This document shows, in pieces, positions 25,301 to 34,546 of a stretch of DNA of 64,000 bases. Every line of letters begins with the position of its first letter. Within the stretch, counting starts at the first letter, position 1. The notes below the pieces were generated by a model. It had not been told where the DNA came from, made no database searches, and saw only the letters and a program-made list of their open reading frames with translations. A program made the translations under genes and the position numbers. Source of the stretch: Pieris napi. Lineage: Eukaryota; Arthropoda; Insecta; Lepidoptera; Pieridae. The stretch is taken from assembly GCF_905475465.1 (NCBI RefSeq), contig NC_062237.1, forward strand, positions 13,316,501 to 13,380,500, read 5' to 3'.

Positions 25301-27483
25301 AGGCTCCGCAAGAGGCATCGCTGTAGGGCTAGCGTTCTTGCGGTTAGTTTTAGTATTTTTCGGTGGAGTGTAAGGGCATTCGTCACTATTGTCAGACGGA
25401 AAAGTCACATTTAAATCTGCCATCGTATCGTTCGTCCGGTCGGTTAAAATAAGTTCATATTCACGATCAGAAGACGTGTCGTACGTTAGCTTTCTCGAAG
25501 TTCCATTTCTACGTACAGGGGACTGGCTTCTTTTTACGCTCTGTGTCGGTTTCGGTGGGCTTTTTTCAGCGACCTGACTGACCTTTCCTTTCTTTATACT
25601 TGATGTAATGTCTCTTGACTTTTTAAGAACATTATCACAACGATTTAAGTAGGTATTAGTATCTGTAATAGTGGATTGGACGGGACTTTCACAAGAGTCT
25701 GAACTTTTATAATTGATTAATTGGTTCAAGCTAACAGGGCCCCTGTCTGTTTTCTCAACCCATGCTTCCTTAACATCGTTTGGGGGTTTTGGGCAAATAG
25801 TCTGGAGTTGATTATATAACATGTTGTTCTGCTCTTCAAAAACTTGTTGCAAAAGCATTTGCTCCTTTTTTTGTTTTTCCACTAAAGTAGCCATTTGGGC
25901 AAGCTGCTGCTTTTGTATTTTTTCATAAAGTTCTCTGACTCTAGTGGCGGGGTCTTCCGACTCCGATACAACTGGTTTTGGTGATTGTTTCTTTTCTATT
26001 TCTTTAGGATTCACTTTCATAACTGGAGTTTTACTAATCTTACCAATTGTTGTGGTGTTTCGTACTGGACTTTGACTTTTTTTTGGTTTTGTTATGGGTT
26101 CCGATTTGTTTGGAGTATAGGTATTAGTAATTCGTTTTGTACTTTCCCGGGCAAGGGACCGTGCTCTTAAGTGTGTTGATGCAGAGGGTGGCGTCTTTCT
26201 AGCTGGTTTAGTAATAGCTTTCTGGTTTTTACTAGCTTGGTCAATGTTCTTTTGCTTTAATTCAAGTGCCATAGATGACCACTTTACTTTTGCAGATTCC
26301 AAGTCCCAACTTCTTCGCTTTTTATTAGGAGAATATAGGTTAGATGTGGACTCACTCATAGATATAGAATTTATTTCAACTCCAGTGTTCAAAGACTGGA
26401 CTTCTAAATGTGCAAGCAGCATAGGACTGGGTGTTAAAATTGTGTAAGATCTTTGGCGAGATAGCGGAATGCTTTCATAACCTTTGCTATCTGTATGAAT
26501 ATTGTTCAAAGAGCCTGTAAAACTTTTTGCAGTAAGAGAAGGAGGATCATCTTCATAAAGATGATTGGAAAGGGGTTCAGTTAATTCTTCTTTCTTTACA
26601 CTGACACTAAAGACAATTTTATCCTCGACTACTTTAGAAGAATCAATCTTAGATTCATTATTTGCCATTTCGTTAGAACATTCACAGTCTCTGACTGGAA
26701 CTTCAATAGAATTTGTGTCTTGGAAACCATTTTTTTCATTAATGCTTAAACTTAGGTCTATTGTAAACTTTGATGGGGTCTTAGATAAACTCTCTAATTC
26801 TGTTACTGGAGATTCTACCTGTAGGGTACTTTTTTCCAGATCTTTTGTGATAATTGAATTAGAATTGAAATCTTTTTTATCATTGGGTGAATTATCATTT
26901 TGTTCTGACTCAGGAAGTTCAGGGGCATCGGTCTTGTCTTCAGTAGACTCTGTGTCATCACTTTCAAGTAAAAATGTTTTTAGTGCTTGAATTCTTTTCT
27001 CAACTTCTATTGCCAATAATTTATAATACTGCATTTCTTTGCGACATTCCTTGGAGAGCTGTAATGTAAATTAAACATATGTAAGTTTAAACATATTTAA
27101 GAGATTCAAGAAGTAGTAAGACAAACATATTATGTGCCTTACTAACAAAACCTTCAATACCTGATTCCAATTAAGCACTGGGATAAGCAAAAATTACAAA
27201 GGTTGTTCATAATTATTTTTTGAATTAAACATATAAAGCTCAAACCATTAAGTCTTCAGATTTATAGATAAATTTGAATACTTATGATGATTTTATACAG
27301 CTTAAACTTCTATTCAAGTACCAATATTACATGTAGTACACGAAAATCGACTTTTACATGTAGTTTTTAATATAAAAAAACATTACTTACAACCGGTGGT
27401 AGAAGGGGTACACCATTTAATTTAATACACGACACATATTGGCCAGATTGTCGGACACATTTGACATCCCACGGATCGTTCAT
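22366..27483 (-). CDS. Cp110: Centriolar coiled-coil protein CP110
   Basis: CP110 caps centriole distal ends and controls centriole length and cilium formation. Minus-strand exons: 27391-27483, 25187-27058, 24618-24806, 23840-23976, then tentatively 23256-23299 and 22366-22436, totalling 2406 nt (801 residues) with all phases matching. The N-terminus IKLNGVPLLPPVLSKECRKEMQ corresponds to the start of vertebrate CP110. The long exon 2 is low-complexity, with a coiled segment rich in Lys/Gln (about residues 370-420). The conserved C-terminal block reads AKGFLVRRLMRTERVQGTV in exon 3. Exon 4 gives YSLHDTFI and STAAERCAM, matching vertebrate YGIHDIFF and AAERM. Exons 5-6 add a basic tail, VRRYMPSPRRRPWR. 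If exon 4 is not spliced, translation instead stops at 23836. An LTR element lies 104 bp upstream of the start codon. Confidence 0.85.
24328..24384. repeat. Perfect 27-bp hairpin in a Cp110 intron
   Basis: Arms at 24328-24354 and 24358-24384 are exact inverted copies (core AATCAAGGAAACTAATGCA) separated by only ATC. It lies in the intron between exons 3 and 4 of Cp110. No flanking element was found. Confidence 0.85.
24430..24552 (-). repeat. tRNA-derived SINE copy 3, partial
   Basis: On the minus strand it reads GAGCAGTGTTGGCCTAGTGG, GTGCATCAAT and GGTGAAGGAAAACATCGTG. The head is well preserved and the tail half is missing. It sits in the third Cp110 intron, just downstream of exon 3. Confidence 0.65.
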
Positions 27484-27587
27484 TATGGCGATTACATCAG
27501 CGCATCCTTTAACAAACACTTAAGCATCCCAGATAAGTGGACGAAGCTTGAATACGTATTATGACCAGTTTTTGTGTCGATTCGTAT

Positions 27588-28177
27588 TTTAGGGATTGTG
27601 CTTCGGGGTTGACTGGTTCAGAATTACTTGGTCGATGTAAAAATAAAACTCCCTAATTACTTGTAGAGAAGAGGTGAAGATGGAATAGTGAAATGAATGA
27701 ATGATATTTATTTACAAAACTGTGTACAATTATACTTAAAAATTATCCTACACTTACAACTAATATTGACATGTGGTGCCAAGATGCGGAGCGTTGATTG
27801 GTTGCGCAGGTACCAGAGTAGGCGATAAAAATGCGGCGCGGCAAAAAGTTGGCCTTTTTCCGCACGCAGCCGCCGAAGCGTACGAACGTGTTCATCTCAG
27901 AACACTTCGGTATCGTAGCCTTACGATAACGCTAAAAACTGTCCTTTTCAGGACAAATTACGTTTCTCGACTAAACGTCTAACATCTGTCCTTTTCAGGA
28001 CAAATTATTCTTGTTTCACGACGAAAACGTTTGAAAACTGCCCTTGTCAGGGCATATTACCGTGTCTTACGACACGATGAAACTGTTCTTTTCAGAACAC
28101 ACGACCGTATCTATTCTGATATGTTCTTCTCAGAACACATCACTGTTTCAATACGACACGTTAATCAATCACCTACA
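27588..28177 (-). repeat. 3' LTR
   Basis: 590 bp, matching 31922-32511. In element orientation it opens with an array of small palindromes (27888-28137) and has an AATAAA (within GTAAATAAATATC, near 27706-27717) in its later part that could end the transcript. It is 104 bp from the Cp110 start codon and points the same way. The first bases, TGTAG, supply the pol stop codon. Confidence 0.9.
27888..28137. repeat. Alternating palindrome array in the 3' LTR
   Basis: Six type-A palindromes share a central YTYTCA-like loop: 27888-27905 GTGTTC/GAACAC, 27940-27955 and 27987-28002 TGTCC/GGACA, 28039-28054 TGCCC/GGGCA, 28084-28099 and 28122-28137 TGTTC/GAACA. Between them lie type-B palindromes: 27911-27928 TATCGT/ACGATA, 27960-27978 ACGTTT/AAACGT, 28013-28028 GTTT/AAAC (weak) and 28061-28076 CGTGTC/GACACG. 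The same array is at 32222-32471. Confidence 0.85.
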
Positions 28178-31100
28178 GGATTCCCCCTCTAGCGAAGCGT
28201 ACCGGCAGGCGTATAACGCGGCCTCGGCGAGTTGTCCTTGTAGGTATTGAGTTGTTCCCAATGTCTTGTTGTTTCAGGTCGTTGTCATTTTGATGTTTCA
28301 GGTTGTTATCGTTTTGATGTTCCAGGTTGTTGTCGTTTTGATGTTTCAGGTTGTTTTCGTTTTGATGTTTCATGTTATTTGATGGTTTATCTAGTTCGCT
28401 CGCACTTGATGTGATTTGCTTGTTGCAGGTACTCGGTATTGTATCAGTGGGCACATCTGGCTCGGCGATTGTGTAGGCGGGTTTGAGTCTGTCAATAGAG
28501 ATATTCATTTCACGGTTAGGTAACTGCAGCGTGAATATCTTGCTGTCTCGTTTCAGCACGCGATAGGGTCCGTCGTAGGGTGCTTGTAATGGCTTCTTTA
28601 CGGCGTCTATGCGTACGAATACGTATTCACATGTCTGCAGGTCGCGGTGTACGAATATGGGTTTTGTGTTGCCGTGTGGTTGGTTAGGCATTGGTTGCAA
28701 GTTACGTATTGCGTCGCGCAGCTGATCGATGTAGGCAGAGTCCATAATGACGTTATCTCGGGTCGTTGATAAGAAATCACCGGGTAAGCGTATGTTGCAT
28801 CCGTAGGTAAGTTGGGCGGCGCTTACGCCGGTGTCACTTCGCATAGCGGCGCGTAATCCGAGTAGGACGGTTGGTAACTCGTTAATCCAGCTTCTTGCGG
28901 TCTGTAGTCTTGCTTTCATTGCGGCCTTAAGGACACGGTGCCATCGTTCGATGATACCGTTACATTGTGCGTGGTATGATGTTGTACGCGTTTTTTCAAT
29001 TCCGAGTAAGCGAGAAAGAGATGCAAATACTCTGCTTTCGAATTGGCGTCCTTGGTCCGTTGTTATTGTAGCAGGGCAACCGAAACGGGATATCCAACCT
29101 TCGTATAATGCTTTGGCGACTTCTTCGGCTGTTATTTCGCATAGTGGGTATGCTTCGGGCCATCTCGTCGCTCTGTCGATCATTGTCACGAGGTATCGAT
29201 GACCGGTGGCCGCGGTAGGTAGCGGACCAACGATATCGATGTGCACGTGTTCGAATCGTTCGGTTGGTGAAAATATTGATAATGGACTTGTTGTATGGCG
29301 TTGTATTTTAGCGCGCTGACACTGTAGGCATACTTTTGCCCACTTACCGACATCTGCGTTCATTGAGGGCCAGAAATACCGTTGCGTAATTAATTTCCTC
29401 GTGGTCTTTATTCCAGGGTGGCTAACGTTATGTACTGCGTCGAATGCGGTACGTCGGTATTCTACAGGTAGGTACGGACGTATGTATGAGGTCGAAGTTT
29501 CGCAGAGTAATTTGATGTTTGACGCGGGCAGGTTTACTTCCTTGAAAGATAAGTTGCTCTGTAAACCGAGTGCTTGAATTGTATCGCTATCGCGCTCTTG
29601 AGCTATTGCAAGTTGATTATAGTCGATCGGCGATGGACATGTGATTGCGTCGATGCGTGATAATGCGTCTGCGGCTGAATTTTGAGACCCACTGATGTGT
29701 CGTATATCAGTGGTAAATTCGCTGATATAAAGTAGCTGTCGGGTGCGTCTCGGTGATTCGCTGTTTGTATTTGATTTTGTGTAAGCGAAAGTTAGCGGCT
29801 TGTGGTCCGTGAATATTATGATTTCTCGTCCCTCGAACATTTTTCGGAAATATTTGACAGCCATGTAGATGGCGAGTAGCTCTCGATCGTAGGTACTATA
29901 TCGAGTCTGTGCGTCGCTGAATTTCTTCGAAAAATAGCCGAGTGGTTTCCATGTGTTGTTTACAAATTGGTTGAGTGCGGCACCAGCTGTTTTGTCGCTC
30001 GCGTCGCTGAATATCGCAAGCGTCGCATGGTGAGACGGATGAGCGAGTAAAGCGGCGTTTTTTATGCTCTCTTTACATGCTTCATAAGCTTGCGTCGATT
30101 CAGCGGTCCAGTCGATCTTAGTTTTGTCACGCTTCTTGATGTTGTGCAGGTAGGTATTTAGCGGCGCTTGTATGGTGGCGGCGTCTTTGATATTTTCGCG
30201 GTAGAAGTTTATCATACCGAGAAAACGTCGCAGTTCCTCTACGGTTTGTGGCTTTGGGAAATCTGTGATAGCCTGTACCTTCTCTTGGGGTGGCTGTATT
30301 CCTTCCGCTGTGACTTGATGACCGAGGAATTCGACAGTTGGCTGGCCGAAAACACATTTTGATGGGTTGATAGTAATGCCGTATTCTTCTAGTCGCTGTA
30401 ATACGGTGCGTAGATGTTTTCGGTGCTCTTCCTCGTCTCTTGACGCTATCAGTAGATCATCAACGAAAGGGAATACGAAGTCGAGTTCGCGCAGTACTTC
30501 GTGAATAAAGCGTTGGAATGTCTGGCCGGCGTTCTTTAGACCAGGACACATGCGCGGGAACTCGAAAAGGCCGAATGGTGTTATTATGGCGGTTTTCTCC
30601 ACATCTTGCTCGCTGACTGGTAGTTGTTGGTAGGCGCGGTTGAGGTCAAGTGTGGAGAAAATTTTCTTCCCTGCGAGTTGGTAAGTGAAATCACGTATGC
30701 GTGGTATGGGATACCGATCGGGCTTGGTTATGGCGTTGAGCCTTCGGTAATCGCCACACACGCGTAACTCTCCACTCTTCTTAGGCACGACGTGAAGAGG
30801 TGATGCCCAAGGGCTTTTGCTTGGTCTGCATAACCCTTGATTTATCATGTTCTGAAATTCTTTCCTGACCATTTCGTAGCGATGCGGCGCAATGGGGCGT
30901 GGCCTGCAGTGAAGAGGCGGTCCGTTTGTTTCAATGAAGTGTTCGACGGAATGTTTAGGACTTAGCTTCATTGAAGTGAGTCTAGTTGTGCCTGGGAAAT
31001 CGGCTAGTATGCTGTGGTAATTTTGCCCAATGTCTATACTGCGAACTGTAGGTATGCCCGCAGTACTGAGTTGAGCGTTAGTTACCAGCTGTGTTTTCCC

Positions 31101-31463
31101 GTCGATCAATCGTCGGTTTTTTACGTCGACAATGAGGTGGTGGTACTGTAAGAAATCTGCTCCCAGGATTGGCTTGGACACATCTGCTACGACGAATTTC
31201 CATGTGTATGGTCTTCGAAGGTTAAGATCGAGTGTGAGTGACTTCTCTCCGTATGTAGGAATTACAGTGTTGTTGGCGGCGTAGAGTTGAAACGGCAGTG
31301 GTTTTTCGCGTGAGCCTTTTTTCTTTGGTAGCACGGAGATATTGGCTCCTGTGTCGACCAAAAAGGTAAGTTTCGTTACCCTGTCGGTAACGAAAAGGCG
31401 GTGTGATGATTCGGTAACGCCAGTTCCCGCCGCGGCCAGCGTTACTTTTAGTTTTCCGACTGG
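28173..31463 (-). CDS. LTR retrotransposon pol polyprotein (protease, RT, RNase H, integrase)
   Basis: It makes and integrates the element's DNA copy. The frame is open from 31463 to the stop at 28173-28175 and has no internal break. The protease begins near 31361 with LVDTGANISVLP. Reverse transcriptase motifs are RYPIPRIRDF, STLDLNRAYQQLPV and FPFVDDLLIAS (FVDD in place of YVDD). RNase H has FSDASDKTAGAAL and FTDHKPL. The integrase has an HHCC finger (HNVSHPG...CLQCQ) and the D,D,E residues in HIDIVGP, TTDQGRQFE and NGIIERWHR. A GPYRVLKR module follows. There is no ATG at the start. The frame is -1 relative to gag with a 16-nt overlap containing GGAAAACTAA, so expression by ribosomal frameshift is likely. 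The C-terminus carries a five-unit KHQNDNNL-type tandem repeat. Confidence 0.9.
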   Translation of the reverse strand, partial: PVGKLKVTLAAAGTGVTESSHRLFVTDRVTKLTFLVDTGANISVLPKKKGSREKPLPFQLYAANNTVIPTYGEKSLTLDLNLRRPYTWKFVVADVSKPILGADFLQYHHLIVDVKNRRLIDGKTQLVTNAQLSTAGIPTVRSIDIGQNYHSILADFPGTTRLTSMKLSPKHSVEHFIETNGPPLHCRPRPIAPHRYEMVRKEFQNMINQGLCRPSKSPWASPLHVVPKKSGELRVCGDYRRLNAITKPDRYPIPRIRDFTYQLAGKKIFSTLDLNRAYQQLPVSEQDVEKTAIITPFGLFEFPRMCPGLKNAGQTFQRFIHEVLRELDFVFPFVDDLLIASRDEEEHRKHLRTVLQRLEEYGITINPSKCVFGQPTVEFLGHQVTAEGIQPPQEKVQAITDFPKPQTVEELRRFLGMINFYRENIKDAATIQAPLNTYLHNIKKRDKTKIDWTAESTQAYEACKESIKNAALLAHPSHHATLAIFSDASDKTAGAALNQFVNNTWKPLGYFSKKFSDAQTRYSTYDRELLAIYMAVKYFRKMFEGREIIIFTDHKPLTFAYTKSNTNSESPRRTRQLLYISEFTTDIRHISGSQNSAADALSRIDAITCPSPIDYNQLAIAQERDSDTIQALGLQSNLSFKEVNLPASNIKLLCETSTSYIRPYLPVEYRRTAFDAVHNVSHPGIKTTRKLITQRYFWPSMNADVGKWAKVCLQCQRAKIQRHTTSPLSIFSPTERFEHVHIDIVGPLPTAATGHRYLVTMIDRATRWPEAYPLCEITAEEVAKALYEGWISRFGCPATITTDQGRQFESRVFASLSRLLGIEKTRTTSYHAQCNGIIERWHRVLKAAMKARLQTARSWINELPTVLLGLRAAMRSDTGVSAAQLTYGCNIRLPGDFLSTTRDNVIMDSAYIDQLRDAIRNLQPMPNQPHGNTKPIFVHRDLQTCEYVFVRIDAVKKPLQAPYDGPYRVLKRDSKIFTLQLPNREMNISIDRLKPAYTIAEPDVPTDTIPSTCNKQITSSASELDKPSNNMKHQNENNLKHQNDNNLEHQNDNNLKHQNDNDLKQQDIGNNSIPTRTTRRGRVIRLPVRFARGGIL
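28262..28385 (-). repeat. 24-bp tandem repeat in the pol C-terminus
   Basis: About five units of 24 bp (GATGTTTCAGGTTGTTATCG plus TTTT on the + strand) encode KHQNDNNL variants near the pol C-terminus. Unit length keeps the reading frame. Confidence 0.75.
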
Positions 31464-31855
31464 TTAATAGGCTTGACATTGCATGGTGGTGCGCATTTCT
31501 TCGCGTCCATACCGTAGCGTTGATGGTAGTAGCAGTACGGCATCGGAGATTTTTTTCGGCTTCGGTCTTCCATCTGCGACTCTCGTCGGTTTTCGTTGTG
31601 ATGTGGAGATGCGTTCCGCGAGCGTGATAGGTAACGGTGGCGAGGGCGACGGTTTCGGTAGTTGTCGCAAGGTTGTGCTCGTAGCTCAGCAACTTCCGAA
31701 GACAATCTTCTTATTTCACCGATGAGTGTGTCGATGGTAGATTGTTGCGGATGAGGTGGTGGCACGCGGAGCGACAGTGAAATGCCGGAGACTTCTTGGC
31801 TCGACGGTGTTAATGAAGTTTGACGCTCTGCATCGGAATTTTCTGTTGTCGACAT
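31448..31855 (-). CDS. LTR retrotransposon gag, capsid region apparently deleted
   Basis: The first ATG is at 31855 (MSTTENSDAERQTS) and the stop at 31448, giving 135 residues. Gypsy gag proteins usually exceed 300. The N-terminal part runs to SLSLRVPPPHPQQ, where related gags normally continue into the capsid (RVPPFW...). Here it passes straight to TLIGEIRRLSSEVAEL and an Arg-rich nucleocapsid tail with a YCYYHQRYGMDAKKCAPPC knuckle-like motif. The capsid block is therefore missing in frame. The frame is also open upstream to the LTR edge (31921) without an ATG. Confidence 0.75.
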   Translation of the reverse strand: MSTTENSDAERQTSLTPSSQEVSGISLSLRVPPPHPQQSTIDTLIGEIRRLSSEVAELRAQPCDNYRNRRPRHRYLSRSRNASPHHNENRRESQMEDRSRKKSPMPYCYYHQRYGMDAKKCAPPCNVKPINQSEN

Positions 31856-31921
31856 CTTCAATGTTCTTGGTGATCTTCTCGGGGTTGTTCTTTTCGGGCT
31901 TGTTCTTCTCGGGGTCACCAC

Positions 31922-32511
31922 TTTAGGGATTGTGCTTCGGGGTTGACTGGTTCAGAATTACTTGGTCGATGTAAAAATAAAACTCCCTAATTACTTGTAG
32001 AGAAGAGGTGAAGATGGAATAGTGAAATGAATGAATGATATTTATTTACAAAACTGTGTACAATTATACTTAAAAATTATCCTACACTTACAACTAATAT
32101 TGACATGTGGTGCCAAGATGCGGAGCGTTGATTGGTTGCGCAGGTACCAGAGTAGGCGATAAAAATGCGGCGCGGCAAAAAGTTGGCCTTTTTCCGCACG
32201 CAGCCGCCGAAGCGTACGAACGTGTTCATCTCAGAACACTTCGGTATCGTAGCCTTACGATAACGCTAAAAACTGTCCTTTTCAGGACAAATTACGTTTC
32301 TCGACTAAACGTCTAACATCTGTCCTTTTCAGGACAAATTATTCTTGTTTCACGACGAAAACGTTTGAAAACTGCCCTTGTCAGGGCATATTACCGTGTC
32401 TTACGACACGATGAAACTGTTCTTTTCAGAACACACGACCGTATCTATTCTGATATGTTCTTCTCAGAACACATCACTGTTTCAATACGACACGTTAATC
32501 AATCACCTACA
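31922..32511 (-). repeat. 5' LTR
   Basis: The second 590-bp copy, apparently identical to 27588-28177, including the palindrome array at 32222-32471. It ends at the GTAT target duplication. Confidence 0.9.
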
Positions 32512-32515
32512 GTAT

Positions 32516-34546
32516 GGTACGTAATTTCGATGATGTAGTCATAGATGATTACGTCAGTTAATTAAACTTAACAGCACTAACTTGACCCATTGCAAACTAT
32601 TGAATATCTTTTACATTTTAATGCGAGTTTAGTGGTGAATTGGTTGTACTAAGTTTTTTTAATCAGTCCTTTGAAAAAACTAAAAATTGATTTTTTTATT
32701 TTCAGTAAAGAGATAAATCTGTTTTGAAACACATTATTTATACATTTTAAAATATTTAATGTGAAAAACAAATAATTTTTAAATTAATTACACGAAAATT
32801 CAAATTCTCACTTTTAGTTTTTCGTTAACAAAAAGTACTAAAATCAAAACATTGGGGTTGCCATGGTCACATCACGTACTTTGTGTGCACCTCTGTAAAA
32901 TCTACTATAATATATATCTATGGTGAACAGTTTCTGCGATCTTCATTAAAAAAAATAGTAGAGCTACAACCTCAAAGTCTTGGCATCAGGTTTCTGAATC
33001 TGTTTCGTATTTAGTCACTTACGTTTCTTAAGGTATTTTCGTAAGGTATGGCAACAAACCTACACTAGTGGCCTAGTGCACAGCCGTGATTCCCTTCTCA
33101 GAGTTGGCAGGCGCCCACAAAAGCCACTATTTTTTTCAGGGGAAATGCCTTACCCATGCTCTCCCGCGGTGCGACTGCTTTGAGGTAGAGGCTTATATAG
33201 GACTCGCTACTTTGCATACTCACTAAACCATACGCTACCTCAACCAATTCGAACCGCTGCTCTTAATTGAATAGGGCTTGGTACTGGACTACTGATCTCC
33301 CCTCAGATCAGTGGTCCATGTGGGGCTGAATTTACGCTATATACAGGTGGAAGCTAGCCCAGAGTGAAGTATGATCTATGATGAGGCTAATTTAACCTAT
33401 CCTTTCAAATTACCGCGAAACTTAACGTCGTTGGATATGTCAACTCCCAGTACCACTATGCTCGCTAAGACTTTAAGGAGAGGAGGAGTTACTTATTATT
33501 CAGCGGAAAACGCGCAAACTTGGGCTTGTGGACTACATTTGGTCGACCCCAGTCCACTCCATGTAGCAAAGTTTCGACTTCAGACACAAGTATATTCCGG
33601 TACTTATCAACAACTGCCCGAAAAATACCGTCATGGCCAGTATAAGGAGTATCCCCAGTGCTGTCGTCCACATAGCAATAAACGTTGCTAAGTTGCAATT
33701 GCCTCTAGATGGGTATCTACGAGTAAGGTATGCAATAAAGTCACCAGCTGAGCGACCACAACGAAACGAAAAATAAACTCCCTGGTGTACACGCAAACTC
33801 CTCCCCGCGGCACAAAGGAATGTTTCAAGTTGTACCACAGGCAGGAGAGGTAGGAAGTATCAGCCGGAGTGGATATCTGAGTCTCGGTAAGGAACAATAA
33901 CGTGTTAGAATTGAGCCCCCCGTAACAAACTGAACCTTCATACTTTAACCGTTTTACTCACTTACCGCACGAAACCCGAGTACAATAAGATGAACCTATT
34001 GACTTACTTCACGCCGATCTTCTGTAATACAGTTGTACTTGTACAGTGGCCTTAGTCATGCCTGCCCATTTCGCTGAAGCCTGAAAGCAACAGCATATGG
34101 GAATGGGTCGTCACGTCCCGACGCCGGAAAGAGTTTCAGACTAAGGCCTAAAGAATTTAAGACAAGCATTTTAGAAATCTGTGAGGCACGGTGCCGTTCC
34201 TCTGTCTGATGTTACGTTATTTTTCAATTTATGCGAACACTCAGTATCTAAACATATTTTTATTATCAACTTTATCAAAGATTAATAGTTGCGAAGTCAA
34301 TTGTTGACTGTTGACACTTCACAATTATTATTCTTTGGCTCGATGTAGATATAACTTGCAGTAAATAGCCTGTCACCTGTGGTAAATTATTAATAAGTGA
34401 TGTTATGATTAGAGTAATATAAATACCGCTTTAATTTAACCCTTTTTAATGTTTTATATTGACTATAAATAATTTATCTGAGATGACCTTTTCTACTATA
34501 CAGTAGTGCTATTCCAAATATTAAAGAATAAAGATCCGGCATCACT
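32516..34546. other. Intergenic region upstream of ICMT
   Basis: The first 500 bases after the LTR are AT-rich and would be the original upstream flank of Cp110 before insertion (TGATTACGTCAGTTAATT at 32547-32564). From about 33025 to 34240 the sequence is degraded LINE material. The last 300 bases are likely the ICMT promoter and 5' UTR. No other gene is seen. Confidence 0.45.
33480..33935 (-). pseudogene. Non-LTR retrotransposon endonuclease fragment
   Basis: Minus-strand frames contain FLTETQISTPADTSYLSCLW and then YNLKHSFVPRGGVCVYTRE. These are the LTET (catalytic Glu) and GGVCVYVR motifs of Jockey-like LINE endonucleases. Several frame changes follow. Flanking sequence from about 33025 to 34240 is probably more of the same dead element. 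Confidence 0.6.

Larger units (their letters stand above)
27588..32511 (-). mobile_element. Complete Gypsy-type LTR retrotransposon
   Basis: A 4924-bp element on the minus strand, flanked by the 4-bp target duplication GTAT (27584-27587 and 32512-32515). LTRs of equal length (590 bp) lie at 27588-28177 (3' LTR) and 31922-32511 (5' LTR). They appear identical by eye, which suggests a young insertion. In element orientation the LTR begins TGTAGGTGATTG and ends CAATCCCTAAA. A primer-binding-site-like TGGTGACCCCGAGAAG starts one base after the 5' LTR, and the polypurine tract AGAGGGGGAATCC precedes the 3' LTR. It encodes a short gag and a full pol, and no envelope. Domain order protease-RT-RNase H-integrase places it in the Gypsy (Metaviridae) group. 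Confidence 0.93.

Noticed and set aside
27773..27982. 69-codon plus-strand gene present twice (also 32107-32316)
   Set aside because: It is the same stretch of both LTRs, antisense to the element, with no similarity to a known protein. The duplication is explained by the LTR pair.
27888..28137. CRISPR-like array in the LTR
   Set aside because: The units are variable dyads alternating with a second dyad type, not identical repeats with unique spacers, and they lie inside a eukaryotic LTR.
28084..28137. Steroid-receptor response element
   Set aside because: The half-sites are everted with six bases between them (TGTTC...GAACA), not the inverted AGAACA-n3-TGTTCT arrangement, and the same layout occurs with other arm sequences.
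31222..31692. Third-frame ORF across the gag-pol junction
   Set aside because: It lacks domain similarity and overlaps two real frames.
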